NCBI RefSeq assembly: GCF_001281025.1
Contig: NZ_CP012646.1
Span: 835,001-899,000, forward strand
DNA: 64,000 nucleotides
Source of the DNA: Streptococcus mitis
Lineage (GTDB): Bacteria > Bacillota > Bacilli > Lactobacillales > Streptococcaceae
Direction: 5' to 3'
A program made the position numbers and the translations under genes. Below the pieces are notes generated by a model that was given only the letters and a program-made list of their open reading frames with translations, did no database searches and had not been told where the DNA came from. This document shows positions 9,822-19,000 of this stretch, piece by piece. Within the stretch, counting starts at the first letter, position 1, and the number at the start of each line of letters is the position of its first letter.

Positions 9822-9830
9822 TGATATACT
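9822..9830 (+). promoter_or_regulatory. Extended -10 promoter of brnQ
   Basis: TGATATACT at 9822-9830 lies 34 bp before the brnQ ATG. No clear -35 is seen. Confidence 0.6.
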
Positions 9831-9864
9831 AGGTCAGTATTTTATAAATATGAAGGAGATTTTC

Positions 9865-11193
9865 ATGGCTAAAAAAGGTGCCCTAACAGGTTTGCTCCTG
9901 TTTGGAATATTTTTTGGTGCGGGAAACTTGATTTTTCCGCCTTCTCTAGGTGCTCTATCTGGAGAACATTTTCTTCCTGCCATCGCAGGTTTTGTCTTTT
10001 CAGGCGTCGGTATCGCCGTATTGACTCTTATTATTGGAACGCTAAATCCTAAAGGATATATCTATGAGATTTCAACAAAGATAGCGCCTTGGTTTGCGAC
10101 TCTATACCTCTCAGTTCTTTACTTGTCAATCGGTCCATTTTTTGCTATCCCACGTACAGCTACAACAGCTTACGAAGTAGGGATTAGCCCTCTTTTGTCG
10201 GATGCAAATAAAGGTCTTGGTTTGATTGTCTTTACGGTTCTGTATTTTGCAGCGGCTTATTTAATCTCGCTTAATCCATCAAAAATCTTGGACCGTATCG
10301 GCCGTATTTTAACGCCAGTCTTTGCGATTTTGATTGTTATCTTGGTTGTTCTGGGAGCTTTCAAATACGGTGGAACAAGTCCTCAAGCTGCTTCAGCTGC
10401 TTATCAAGCTTCTGCTTTTGGGACAGGATTCTTAGAAGGTTATAATACTTTGGACGCCCTTGCCTCAGTTGCCTTTAGTGTGATTGCAGTTCAAACCTTG
10501 AAACAACTTGGTTTCTCAAGTAAGAAAGAATACATTTCAACTATTTGGGTGGTTGGTATCGTTGTTGCCCTTGCCTTCAGCGCTCTTTATATCGGTTTAG
10601 GTTTCCTTGGAAATCATTTCCCGGTACCAGCTGAGGCTATGAAGGGTGGAACACCAGGTGTTTACATCTTGTCACAAGCCACTCAAGAAATTTTTGGCTC
10701 AACAGCTCAACTCTTCCTGGCAGCTATGGTTACCGTAACCTGCTTCACAACAACTGTTGGTTTGATTGTGTCAACAGCTGAATTCTTTTTTAATGAACGC
10801 TTCCCACAAATCAGCTATAAGGTTTATGCGACAGCCTTTACTTTGATTGGATTTGCTATTGCCAATTTGGGTCTTGATGCGATTATCAAGTACTCAATTC
10901 CAGTACTGGTTATCTTGTACCCAATCACGATTGCTATCGTTATGATTGTCATTGTCAACAAATTTGTGGCTCTTTCAAAACCAGGTATGCAGTTGACAAT
11001 TGCTGTGGTTACAGCTATTGCTATTGCAAGCGTACTAGGAAGCTCGTTTAAGGTTGAGTTTCTTGCAAACCTTGTCAACGCTCTTCCTTTTGCCAAGGCA
11101 TCACTCCCATGGTTAGTACCAGCTATTGTCGGAATCTTGCTCTCATTGGTTCTGCCAAACAAGCAAGAAAGCGATGTTTTTGAAATGGAATAA
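9865..11193 (+). CDS. brnQ: Branched-chain amino acid transporter BrnQ (LIVCS family)
   Basis: This 442-residue integral membrane protein has about 12 hydrophobic segments and is almost without long soluble loops. It belongs to the LIVCS family, which imports Leu, Ile and Val with Na+ or H+. The N-terminus GLLLFGIFFGAGNLIFPPSLG (first transmembrane helix, broken by GAGN) is characteristic, as is SIGPFFAIPRTATTAYE near residue 89. The start is ATG 9865, because AAGGAG at 9853 lies at ideal distance; the ATG at 9850 overlaps that ribosome site. The gene stands alone between two terminators and has its own promoter. Ion coupling and specificity are inferred from the family. Confidence 0.93.
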   Translation: MAKKGALTGLLLFGIFFGAGNLIFPPSLGALSGEHFLPAIAGFVFSGVGIAVLTLIIGTLNPKGYIYEISTKIAPWFATLYLSVLYLSIGPFFAIPRTATTAYEVGISPLLSDANKGLGLIVFTVLYFAAAYLISLNPSKILDRIGRILTPVFAILIVILVVLGAFKYGGTSPQAASAAYQASAFGTGFLEGYNTLDALASVAFSVIAVQTLKQLGFSSKKEYISTIWVVGIVVALAFSALYIGLGFLGNHFPVPAEAMKGGTPGVYILSQATQEIFGSTAQLFLAAMVTVTCFTTTVGLIVSTAEFFFNERFPQISYKVYATAFTLIGFAIANLGLDAIIKYSIPVLVILYPITIAIVMIVIVNKFVALSKPGMQLTIAVVTAIAIASVLGSSFKVEFLANLVNALPFAKASLPWLVPAIVGILLSLVLPNKQESDVFEME

Positions 11194-11198
11194 TCATT

Positions 11199-11244
11199 AA
11201 AATCACTTTTGTAGCCAAGTCTACAGGAGTGATTTTCTTTTTTT
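11199..11244 (+). terminator. Intrinsic terminator after brnQ
   Basis: AAAATCACT pairs with AGTGATTTT and GTAG with CTAC above it, followed by a CTTTTTTT tail. Confidence 0.85.
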
Positions 11245-11259
11245 ATCCGATGATAAATG

Positions 11260-11268
11260 TGTTATAAT
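11260..11268 (+). promoter_or_regulatory. Extended -10 promoter of the M42 peptidase operon
   Basis: TGTTATAAT at 11260-11268, 22 bp before ATG 11291. It probably drives the peptidase, HIT and dacB genes together. Confidence 0.6.
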
Positions 11269-11290
11269 AGGTAGCAAAAGAGGTGAAGAA

Positions 11291-12328
11291 ATGAATCAAA
11301 CAGTAGAATATATCAAAGAACTGACAGCCATTGCGTCGCCAACGGGCTTCACTCGGGAGATTTCGGACTATTTGGTCAAGACTCTAGAAGGTTTTGGTTA
11401 CCAGCCGGTTCGCACAGCTAAGGGCGGTGTCAATGTGACCATCAAAGGTCAAAATGATGAAGAACATCGCTATGTGACTGCCCATGTAGATACGCTTGGT
11501 GCTATTGTCCGTGCTGTCAAACCAGACGGCCGTCTCAAACTGGATCGTATCGGTGGTTTTCCTTGGAACATGATTGAAGGAGAAAACTGTACTGTTCACG
11601 TAGCTAGCACAGGTCAAAAAGTATCAGGAACCATCCTCATCCACCAAACTTCTTGCCATGTTTATAAGGATGCAGGAACTGCAGAACGCACGCAGGACAA
11701 TATGGAAGTGCGTTTGGATGCCAAAGTAACCAATGAAAAAGAAACTCGTGCTCTTGGTATTGAGGTCGGTGATTTTATCAGCTTTGATCCACGAACCGTC
11801 GTGACAGAGACAGGTTTCATCAAGTCTCGTCATTTGGACGATAAGGTCAGTGCAGCAATTTTGCTTAACCTACTTCGTATATATAGGAAAGAGAAGATTG
11901 AATTGCCAGTAACAACCCATTTTGCTTTTTCAGTCTTTGAAGAAGTGGGCCATGGTGCTAATTCTAATATTCCTGCTCAGGTAGTCGAATATCTGGCTGT
12001 GGATATGGGAGCTATGGGAGATGACCAGCAAACAGACGAATATACAGTGTCTATCTGTGTCAAGGATGCTTCTGGGCCTTATCACTATGACTTCCGTCAA
12101 CACTTGGTTGCTTTGGCTAAAGAACAAGATATTCCATTTAAGCTGGATATCTATCCATTTTATGGTTCGGACGCTTCAGCAGCTATGTCTGCAGGGGCAG
12201 AAGTCAAACACGCCCTTCTCGGTGCTGGTATCGAGTCTAGTCATTCTTATGAGCGTACTCATGTTGACTCGGTGGTCGCAACAGAACGTATGGTTGATGC
12301 TTATCTTAAGAGCGCATTGGTAGACTAA
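11291..12328 (+). CDS. M42 family metallo-aminopeptidase (PepA/FrvX-like)
   Basis: This 345-residue cytoplasmic peptidase has two-metal-site motifs in the M42 order: AHVDTLGAIV (metal His, about residue 64), SRHLDDKVSA (bridging Asp, about 182), FEEVGHGANS (catalytic Glu pair, about 217), AVDMGAMGDDQ (about 237) and SYERTHVDSV (metal His, about 324). Family members form tetrahedral dodecamers and trim N-terminal residues; streptococcal relatives include glutamyl aminopeptidase, but specificity is not visible here. The start is ATG 11291 with AAAGAGGTG. The HIT gene begins 1 bp after the stop, giving a tight operon. Confidence 0.88.
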   Translation: MNQTVEYIKELTAIASPTGFTREISDYLVKTLEGFGYQPVRTAKGGVNVTIKGQNDEEHRYVTAHVDTLGAIVRAVKPDGRLKLDRIGGFPWNMIEGENCTVHVASTGQKVSGTILIHQTSCHVYKDAGTAERTQDNMEVRLDAKVTNEKETRALGIEVGDFISFDPRTVVTETGFIKSRHLDDKVSAAILLNLLRIYRKEKIELPVTTHFAFSVFEEVGHGANSNIPAQVVEYLAVDMGAMGDDQQTDEYTVSICVKDASGPYHYDFRQHLVALAKEQDIPFKLDIYPFYGSDASAAMSAGAEVKHALLGAGIESSHSYERTHVDSVVATERMVDAYLKSALVD

Positions 12329-12329
12329 T

Positions 12330-12800
12330 ATGTGTTTGATTTGCCAGAGAATTGAGCTCATCAAGAAGAGAGAAAATCCCTATTTTGTCAAAGAGTTGGA
12401 AACAGGCTATCTTGTGATTGGAGACCACCAGTATTTTGCAGGCTATAGTCTCTTTCTAGCCAAGGAACATGTCACCGAATTGCACCATTTGAAAAAGGAG
12501 ACAAGACTCCATTTTCTAGAAGAAATGAGTGTGGTCCAAGAGGCGGTTGCTAAGGCCTTTGCTGCTGAGAAAATGAATATCGAACTGCTAGGAAATGGCG
12601 ATGCCCATCTTCATTGGCATCTGTTTCCTAGACGAAGAGGTGATATGAATGGACACGGTCTCAAGGGACGTGGTCCAGTCTGGTGGGTTCCTTTTGAAGA
12701 AATGACAGCAGAAACCTGCCAAGCAAAACCGGATGAGATTAAAAGATTAGTCAAACGTTTATCGTTAGAAGTAGATAAACTATTAGAAATAAAGGAGTAG
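12330..12800 (+). CDS. HIT family nucleotide-binding protein
   Basis: This 156-residue member of the histidine triad superfamily has the triad HLHWHLFPR at residues 93-101, matching HxHxHxx, where the middle His acts as nucleophile on nucleotide alpha-phosphates. An N-terminal CxxC-like pair (MCLICQRIE) recalls the zinc-binding start of other HIT proteins. It starts 1 bp after the M42 peptidase stop and is followed 2 bp after its own stop by dacB, so all three are co-transcribed. HIT enzymes hydrolyse AMP-conjugates or dinucleoside polyphosphates; which one cannot be told. Confidence 0.87.
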   Translation: MCLICQRIELIKKRENPYFVKELETGYLVIGDHQYFAGYSLFLAKEHVTELHHLKKETRLHFLEEMSVVQEAVAKAFAAEKMNIELLGNGDAHLHWHLFPRRRGDMNGHGLKGRGPVWWVPFEEMTAETCQAKPDEIKRLVKRLSLEVDKLLEIKE

Positions 12801-12802
12801 AA

Positions 12803-13519
12803 ATGAAAAAAAGATACCTTATCTTGACAGCTTTGCTAGCCTTGAGTCTAGCAGCTTGTTCACAAGAAAAAGCAAAAAATGAAGATGGCTCAGTTAAGAC
12901 AGAGCAAACAGCTAAAGCTGATGGAACAGTAGGAAGTAAGGCTCAAGGAGCTGCCCAGAAAAAAGCAGAAGTGGTTAACAAAGGAGACTACTACAGCATC
13001 CAAGGGAAATACGATGAAATCATCGTAGCCAATAAACACTACCCATTGTCAAAAGACTACAATCCAGGGGAAAATCCAACAGCCAAGGCAGAGTTGGTCA
13101 AACTTATCAAAGCAATGCAAGAGGCAGGTTTCCCGATTAGCGATCATTACAGTGGTTTTAGAAGTTATGAAACTCAGACCAAGCTCTATCAAGATTATGT
13201 CAACCAAGATGGGAAGGCGGCTGCCGACCGTTACTCTGCCCGTCCTGGCTATAGCGAACACCAGACAGGTTTGGCCTTTGATGTTATTGGGACTGATGGT
13301 GATTTAGTAACAGAAGAAAAAGCAGCCCAATGGCTCTTGGACCATGCAGCTGATTATGGCTTTGTTGTCCGTTATCTCAAAGGTAAAGAAAAAGAAACGG
13401 GATATATGGCTGAGGAATGGCACCTTCGTTATGTCGGAAAAGAAGCAAAAGAAATTGCTGAGAGTGGTCTCAGTTTGGAAGAATACTACGGCTTTGAAGG
13501 CGGAGATTACGTCGATTAA
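12803..13519 (+). CDS. dacB: DacB, lipoprotein L,D-carboxypeptidase (M15B/VanY family)
   Basis: This 238-residue precursor has a lipoprotein signal: charged MKKR, a hydrophobic core, and lipobox LAAC with Cys19 as the lipidated residue. A polar linker of about 50 residues precedes the peptidase domain. Zinc motifs are SEHQTGLAFD (about 151-160, SxHxxGxAxD) and EWHLRYVG (about 206). Family knowledge: pneumococcal DacB trims tetrapeptide stems of peptidoglycan to tripeptides, working after DacA at the outer face of the membrane. It closes the operon with the M42 peptidase and HIT genes. The start is ATG 12803 with AAAGGAG upstream. Confidence 0.92.
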   Translation: MKKRYLILTALLALSLAACSQEKAKNEDGSVKTEQTAKADGTVGSKAQGAAQKKAEVVNKGDYYSIQGKYDEIIVANKHYPLSKDYNPGENPTAKAELVKLIKAMQEAGFPISDHYSGFRSYETQTKLYQDYVNQDGKAAADRYSARPGYSEHQTGLAFDVIGTDGDLVTEEKAAQWLLDHAADYGFVVRYLKGKEKETGYMAEEWHLRYVGKEAKEIAESGLSLEEYYGFEGGDYVD

Positions 13520-13535
13520 AAAATAAACTTTTCTC

Positions 13536-13563
13536 TTGCAATTCTAGATAAATAGTGTATAAT
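13536..13563 (+). promoter_or_regulatory. rplK-rplA promoter
   Basis: A -35 TTGCAA at 13536-13541 and -10 TATAAT at 13558-13563 with a 16-bp spacer. The transcript would carry a leader of about 70 nt before rplK. Confidence 0.75.
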
Positions 13564-13568
13564 AGATG

Positions 13569-13627
13569 AGTATGTGTAAAGCATACTTGTGGGAGGTAAA
13601 AATCTTTAATTACCGCCAAAACCACAA
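13569..13627 (+). promoter_or_regulatory. Structured rplK leader, candidate L1 autoregulatory site
   Basis: Two hairpins lie in the leader: AGTATG/CATACT at 13569-13587, and a larger one with outer stem TTGTGG/CCACAA (13587-13627) and inner GGTAA/TTACC. It sits just before the AAGGAGG ribosome site. In other bacteria L1 represses the L11-L1 mRNA at such a leader; that role here is inferred. Confidence 0.5.
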
Positions 13628-13641
13628 AGGAGGATTTAAAA

Positions 13642-14067
13642 ATGGCTAAAAAAGTCGAAAAACTTGTAAAATTGCAAATCCCTGCTGGTAAAGCTACACC
13701 AGCTCCACCGGTTGGACCTGCTCTTGGTCAAGCTGGTATCAACATCATGGGATTCACAAAAGAGTTCAACGCTCGTACAGCTGACCAAGCTGGTATGATT
13801 ATTCCAGTTGTTATCTCAGTTTACGAAGATAAATCATTTACTTTCGTTACGAAAACACCACCAGCTGCTGTTCTTTTGAAAAAAGCTGCAGGTGTTGAAA
13901 AAGGATCAGGTACACCGAACAAAACTAAAGTTGCTACAGTTACTCGTGCACAAGTACAAGAAATTGCAGAAACTAAGATGCCAGATTTGAACGCAGCAAA
14001 CGTAGAGTCTGCAATGCGTATGATCGAAGGTACTGCTCGTTCTATGGGATTCACTGTTGTTGACTAA
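13642..14067 (+). CDS. rplK: 50S ribosomal protein L11
   Basis: L11 forms the stalk base of the 50S subunit with 23S rRNA helices 43-44 and takes part in factor GTPase activation and the stringent response. This 141-residue protein has the N-terminal proline-rich linker signature [19 protein letters not shown] and the C-terminal rRNA-binding domain ([14 protein letters not shown]), at full family length. The start is ATG 13642 with AAGGAGG nine bases upstream. Codon choice is strongly biased to optimal codons, as expected for a ribosomal gene. rplA follows after an unusually long 206-bp structured spacer. Confidence 0.98.
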
Positions 14068-14089
14068 TCAATAACACAGTAGAAAATCT

Positions 14090-14194
14090 CACAGCAGTCT
14101 ATTAGTTGCTTTTCATACTAGGCAAGTGACTGAGGCTTGTACTTGGGTACAGCAAGGGAGCTTAACGAAGTAGGAAAAGAATCTAATAGACTGA
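14090..14194 (+). repeat. Structured insert between rplK and rplA, possible BOX-like repeat
   Basis: The ends are inverted repeats: CAGTCTATTAG at the left pairs with CTAATAGACTG at the right, and CTTTTC with GAAAAG inside them. The centre, AGGCTTGTACTTGGGTACAG (14133-14152), resembles AGGCTGTACTTGAGTACGG of the BOX-type element at 9330. The element would fold into one long hairpin in the rplKA mRNA. Whether it belongs to BOX, SPRITE or another family could not be decided. Confidence 0.5.
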
Positions 14195-14273
14195 AAACCC
14201 GCAAGACTTCATCATTTCGAGGAGTGACGTGGGAGATGAAAATCGATTGAACCACTTACAAGGAGAATAGAAA

Positions 14274-14963
14274 ATGGCTAAAAAAAGCAAACAACTTCGT
14301 GCTGCTCTTGAGAAAATCGACAGCACAAAAGCATACAGCGTAGAAGAAGCTGTAGCACTTGCAAAAGAAACTAACTTTGCAAAATTTGACGCAACTGTAG
14401 AAGTTGCTTACAACTTGAACATCGACGTTAAAAAAGCTGACCAACAAATCCGTGGAGCAATGGTATTGCCAAACGGTACTGGTAAAACTTCACGCGTTCT
14501 TGTTTTCGCACGTGGTGCAAAAGCTGAAGAAGCAAAAGCTGCTGGTGCAGACTTTGTTGGTGAAGATGATCTTGTTGCTAAAATCAACGACGGTTGGTTG
14601 GACTTCGACGTAGTTATCGCTACACCTGACATGATGGCTCTTGTTGGGCGTCTTGGACGTGTTCTTGGACCACGTAACTTGATGCCAAACCCTAAAACTG
14701 GTACTGTAACTATGGATGTTGCTAAAGCAGTTGAAGAGTCTAAAGGTGGTAAAATCACTTACCGTGCAGACCGTGCAGGTAACGTTCAAGCTATCATTGG
14801 AAAAGTATCATTTGAAGCTGAAAAATTGGTTGAAAACTTCAAAGCTTTCAACGAAACAATCCAAAAAGCAAAACCAGCTACAGCTAAAGGAACTTACGTA
14901 ACAAACTTGACTATCACAACTACTCAAGGTGTTGGTATCAAAGTTGACGTAAACTCACTTTAA
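14274..14963 (+). CDS. rplA: 50S ribosomal protein L1
   Basis: L1 builds the L1 stalk of the 50S subunit, which moves deacylated tRNA out of the E site, and represses its own operon. The 229-residue length is standard. Signatures include the N-terminal [15 protein letters not shown] helix, domain II with [20 protein letters not shown] (about residues 123-142), and the C-terminal [17 protein letters not shown] strand. The start is ATG 14274 after ACAAGGAG. It is the second gene of the rplK-rplA unit and ends before a clear terminator. Optimal-codon bias matches rplK. Confidence 0.98.
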
Positions 14964-14982
14964 TCAGTAGTTTATATCAGAG

Positions 14983-15009
14983 AACGAGTGCGAAAGTACT
15001 CGTTTTTTT
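14983..15009 (+). terminator. Intrinsic terminator after rplA
   Basis: AACGAGT pairs with ACTCGTT around an 8-nt loop, followed by a run of T. Confidence 0.8.
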
Positions 15010-15423
15010 GTCTTTAGTTATTGATTCTAAAGAATCGATGTGGCTTCATTCGTTTTTTCTTTTATGACTTATGAGAAAAATTTAGAGAAAGTGTTGTATT
15101 CTATTATTGAAATTGTTGAGGTTAAGGGATAAAATCCGAACGATTTTTTCTAGAGCTATTAATGGTAGATGTATAGATAAGTGTATAGATTATTAAAAAT
15201 GTTAACACAGGATTATAAAAAGGCTGTAAATATAATATTTAGGTTATAAAAATAATGAAAACATAAAATATTCAATTAAAAGATAAAAGTAAAAAAACGT
15301 ACATTAAATTCGGATGTTTGTTTAAAAACTCATCAAATAGAAATATTATTTAATGAGATTTAAAAAAATAAAATAAAAAGCGAAAGATTTATAAGAGATT
15401 TGACGATTCAAAATAAAAAGTGC

Positions 15424-15455
15424 TTGCAAAATATTTGAAAATATGGTATTATAAT
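15424..15455 (+). promoter_or_regulatory. Candidate promoter of the first adhesin
   Basis: TTGCAA at 15424 and TATTAT at 15447 with a 17-bp spacer; TATAAT at 15450 is an alternative -10. It would give a 5' leader of about 540 nt. Confidence 0.4.
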
Positions 15456-15476
15456 TATGCATGTGAATTGTGGATG

Positions 15477-15521
15477 ATAAAAATTCTTCTTTTAATTTTT
15501 GAGAGAGGAATTTTTATTTTT
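15477..15521 (+). terminator. Terminator-like hairpin early in the adhesin leader
   Basis: A perfect 10-bp stem ATAAAAATTC/GAATTTTTAT with a 21-nt loop, followed by TTTTG. It lies only about 15-60 nt after the predicted start site, so it could attenuate transcription. It is AU-rich and therefore weak. Confidence 0.4.
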
Positions 15522-16001
15522 GTCTATATATTAAATTCTAAAATCCCATATTATGTATAAAGTAAGATAAAGTTTATATTTTATCCATAATAGATATAAT
15601 ATAGCTATAAATATTTATATAATGTAAATTCAAATCTTGTCACTAAATGAAATGACATAATAACTCATAAAATATAGAAATAAGATTTCATTTTATACAA
15701 TATCAGGATAAGGACTTTATTTGTATGAAATAAGATAAAATATCAATAAAAATATTTGTTTTATAAAGATAAAGTTACTATATAAGTAATAATTTAAACA
15801 ATTATTTATTTGTTATCATATTTATTGCTAAAAAAATTTAAAAATGATAAAATAGCTTTGAATATTGATGGTGTTTGCTGGTACTATCTAAAAGATGGTC
15901 CTCTAAGTATTTTAGAAAATATAAAGGGGTCTTTTTATGTATCATCTTGGCTATTAATATCGCTAATAATCAGACTATTTTATGGAGGATATTTGTCAAA
16001 A

Positions 16002-19000
16002 ATGAAGGACAAGCAGAAAGATTTTCGAACGGAAAAGTACATTCGTTACGGTATTCGTAAGTATAGTTTCGGTGCAGCATCAGTAGCTATTGCAGCTGGA
16101 TTGATGTTCCTTGGTAACGGCGCAGTATCTGCGACGGAAGTACAAGGTGCGGAAACTGCAGTAGCAGCAACTTCAGCTAAAAAAGATAATCAGAATACTG
16201 CAGAAGTAAAACCAGAAACTGAAAAAACTGCAGAAGCAAAACCTGAAGTGAAAGCAGAAGAGGCTAAAAAAGTCAACAAGGCAATACTGGAAGCAAGTAT
16301 TGCTACTTTGGAGTCTAAACTTTCAACTGCTAAATTTGCAGATGCTACAGTAATAAGTTCAGCTAAGGAAGTATTGGCAACAGCTAAAGCAGCTCTTGCA
16401 AAGGCTGAAACTAACCAAGCAGATGTAGATGCACAAGCAGAAACTGTATCAGCATTGAGCACAGTTGTTACTGAGTCAAATACTGCTGGTTTCGATAACA
16501 AACAAGCAGCTGAAAAAGAAGCTACGAAAGCTGAAGCTGAAAAGAAAGCTACTCCAGCTGAGAAAGCTCTTTCAGTAGCAACAACAACTCTTACACAAGT
16601 ATCATCAGAAGCTGAAGTAACAAACAAATTAGCTGAGACTGAACTTGCTAAGGCTGATGTCAAAGAAGAAAACAAGGCAGCAGTTACAGCAGCAGTAGCT
16701 AAGAACCAAGCAGTACTTGCTGAAACTAAGGCTCTTTTGGTTGATAAGAGTGTCACAAAAGAGCAAGTAGATGCTCAATTGGAACGCCTCAACGAATCCA
16801 TCCTTGCAGTTTACAATGAATTGAAAAATGCAGGAATCGGTCGTGATGGTAAGTTTGCAGTAGCTCTTTCAGCTAACGAAGGATATACAGCAGCTTCCAC
16901 AGAATTACGAAAAGAAAATGGCGAATTCGATGGAGCTACTGGTAAATCTTACAAAGTATTAGATGGTAACAACAATTACAAAATTTATGTTCATGGTTAT
17001 CAATCAGAGAATACAGAAGTGCCTGCGGCTAATAGTGGACAAGCAGGGATAAGTGGTCGTACTGATATTCCTTTATCAAAAACAGAAGCTCAGAAACTTG
17101 GTCGTGAAGCTGCTCTATGGAAAGGGAAACTTCGTGCTACAGGAAAAACTAATGGGAATACAATATGGGGTGCGGGTGGATCTTATGAATATTTAGCGAC
17201 AGAAATTTATGGATACACATATGAACAAGGCAATCACTACGTGTATATCACTGATGCTAAAAAACGTTTCACTTTATCACCAGAAGCAGAAGCTGCGGGA
17301 TATAAAATTAAAGATATCAAACTAAGTAACTTAGTTCCTGGTACTGGATATAATGAAAAAACAGACACAGTAGAAGGATACGTAGCATCTACTCTTCAAA
17401 ACGGTGTTTATGATATGCGTTATATCGTTACAGTTGAAAAAGATGGTCAATCTCAACAAGTTACTTTCCGTGACTTAACAGCTGGATGGATTGGATGGCA
17501 AGACTCAACAGCTCCATTAATTAAAGGTAAATCTACAATGGTCACAATTGGAGATAAAGTGAACCATAATATTAAATATGTTGACAACGATGGAATGAGT
17601 CGTGATGAAAGAGCTGGTTATGTATACAGAAGTAATGGAGAAAAAGTTGTTGCCGGTTCAAAAACGGCTCCTGGAGGCACGAATGGAGCAACCTTTACTG
17701 CAGTTGATGGATCTAAAGTAAATACCGAGAACGGACCACAAACTGTCACAGCCCACACAGCCTTAAATGGTAATTTTACGGGAAGTAAAACTTCGATAAA
17801 TGATGTTGTACCAGGATTAAATTATGATCCAAAAACTGGAGATATTACAGGAACAGCGTCAGAAGCTGGAATTTATACAGCAAATGTTTACGCCAAAGAC
17901 TATAATAATACAACCAATGCGAAAAATCAGGATTGGAATATGTATGGTCAAGAAGCTCATGAAAATATTACGATTGCAGTAGCTCCAAAAATTACTGTAT
18001 CTAATGTTGAAGCGTATGCAACAAAAGTTCCAGTATCTGTTTCTAACGGTGCTAATAAAGCAGAAATCACAATGCCAGATGGAACAGTTACAAAATTAGT
18101 TGTAAAAGACGGTAAATGGACTGTAGCTGCAGGAACTACTAATACAGCTGTAAAAGAAGGAGATCAATTAGGAGATGCTTCAGCAACAGCAGCGTCTAAA
18201 ATTAATATTCCTGTTACTTCAGACTCTACACAATATGTTGGAGTAGATAGTATTGTAGCGAAAGCAACAACTGATAAAGTTCGTGCAGACTTACAACGTG
18301 AAGTTGTGAAAGTGAAAGATGCAAATAATAAAGAATATACAGCTACATTTAATAGTGCAACTGGTAAATATACGCTTCCAAATGAAGACGCATATGTCTT
18401 AAAAGACAATGGAGATGGAACTACAACATTAACAGAACGTCGTGTTTATACAGATGCAAAAGCAGATGGTAGTGTTGACTATATTGTATACGAATTCACT
18501 CGTACATGGAATGCAACATCTTCAGCAGCTACTTTAACAGAAAAAGTTGCAGAAATTCGTAAAAATGGGGAAGTAACAGCAGTAGGAGATGTAACTCGTA
18601 CAGTTACTGCATTACCAAAAGCTCAAACAACTGATACAAAAGGAGTCACTGTAACTGTAACTTATGATTCAGCAACAAACACATGGACTGCGTCTGATGG
18701 ATCTACAGTTACTGCTGAAAAATCAAATGCTGGATGGAAGATTTCTACAGATTCAGGATTTAAAGGATATGTAGCTTTCCGAGAAGCAACAGGAACAGAC
18801 GTGGCTTCTATTCAAAATGATAAGCCAGCGGGAACATCAACAAGTTATGCAGATACACAAGGAAATTCTGTAGACTTATTGAAATCACCAAAAGCAAATG
18901 TAGCATTTGAAGATAAAATTGACGATGAGTCCGATGATGCTCAATCTGAAACAATTAAAACTAAATTAACGGTAACTTCACCAAGTGGAGCTAAAAAAGA

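Larger units (their letters stand above)
15010..16001 (+). other. Long AT-rich region upstream of the first giant adhesin
   Basis: About 1 kb without a supported gene, very rich in A and T with many short direct repeats such as AAAATAAAA. It holds the 13-mer GTACATTAAATTC (15299-15311), a candidate promoter at 15424-15455 and a terminator-like hairpin at 15477-15521. The last 190 bp are open in the adhesin's frame, but the peptide they would encode does not look like a signal sequence, so translation is assumed to begin at 16002. Confidence 0.6.

Noticed and set aside
9694..9864. T-box or amino-acid riboswitch before brnQ
   Set aside because: The transcript leader from the extended -10 is only about 25 nt, too short for such an element, and no T-box sequence was found.
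15810..16001. 64-codon in-frame extension upstream of the first giant adhesin
   Set aside because: The YSIRK signal must be near the N-terminus, the paralogue begins at the aligned ATG after an in-frame stop, and the extension reads like translated AT-rich leader DNA.
16190..16756. 188-codon open frame on the minus strand inside the adhesin gene
   Set aside because: It is the antisense of the Ala/Lys/Glu-rich helical segment. Low-complexity DNA without antisense stops explains it, and a shorter version is antisense to the paralogue.
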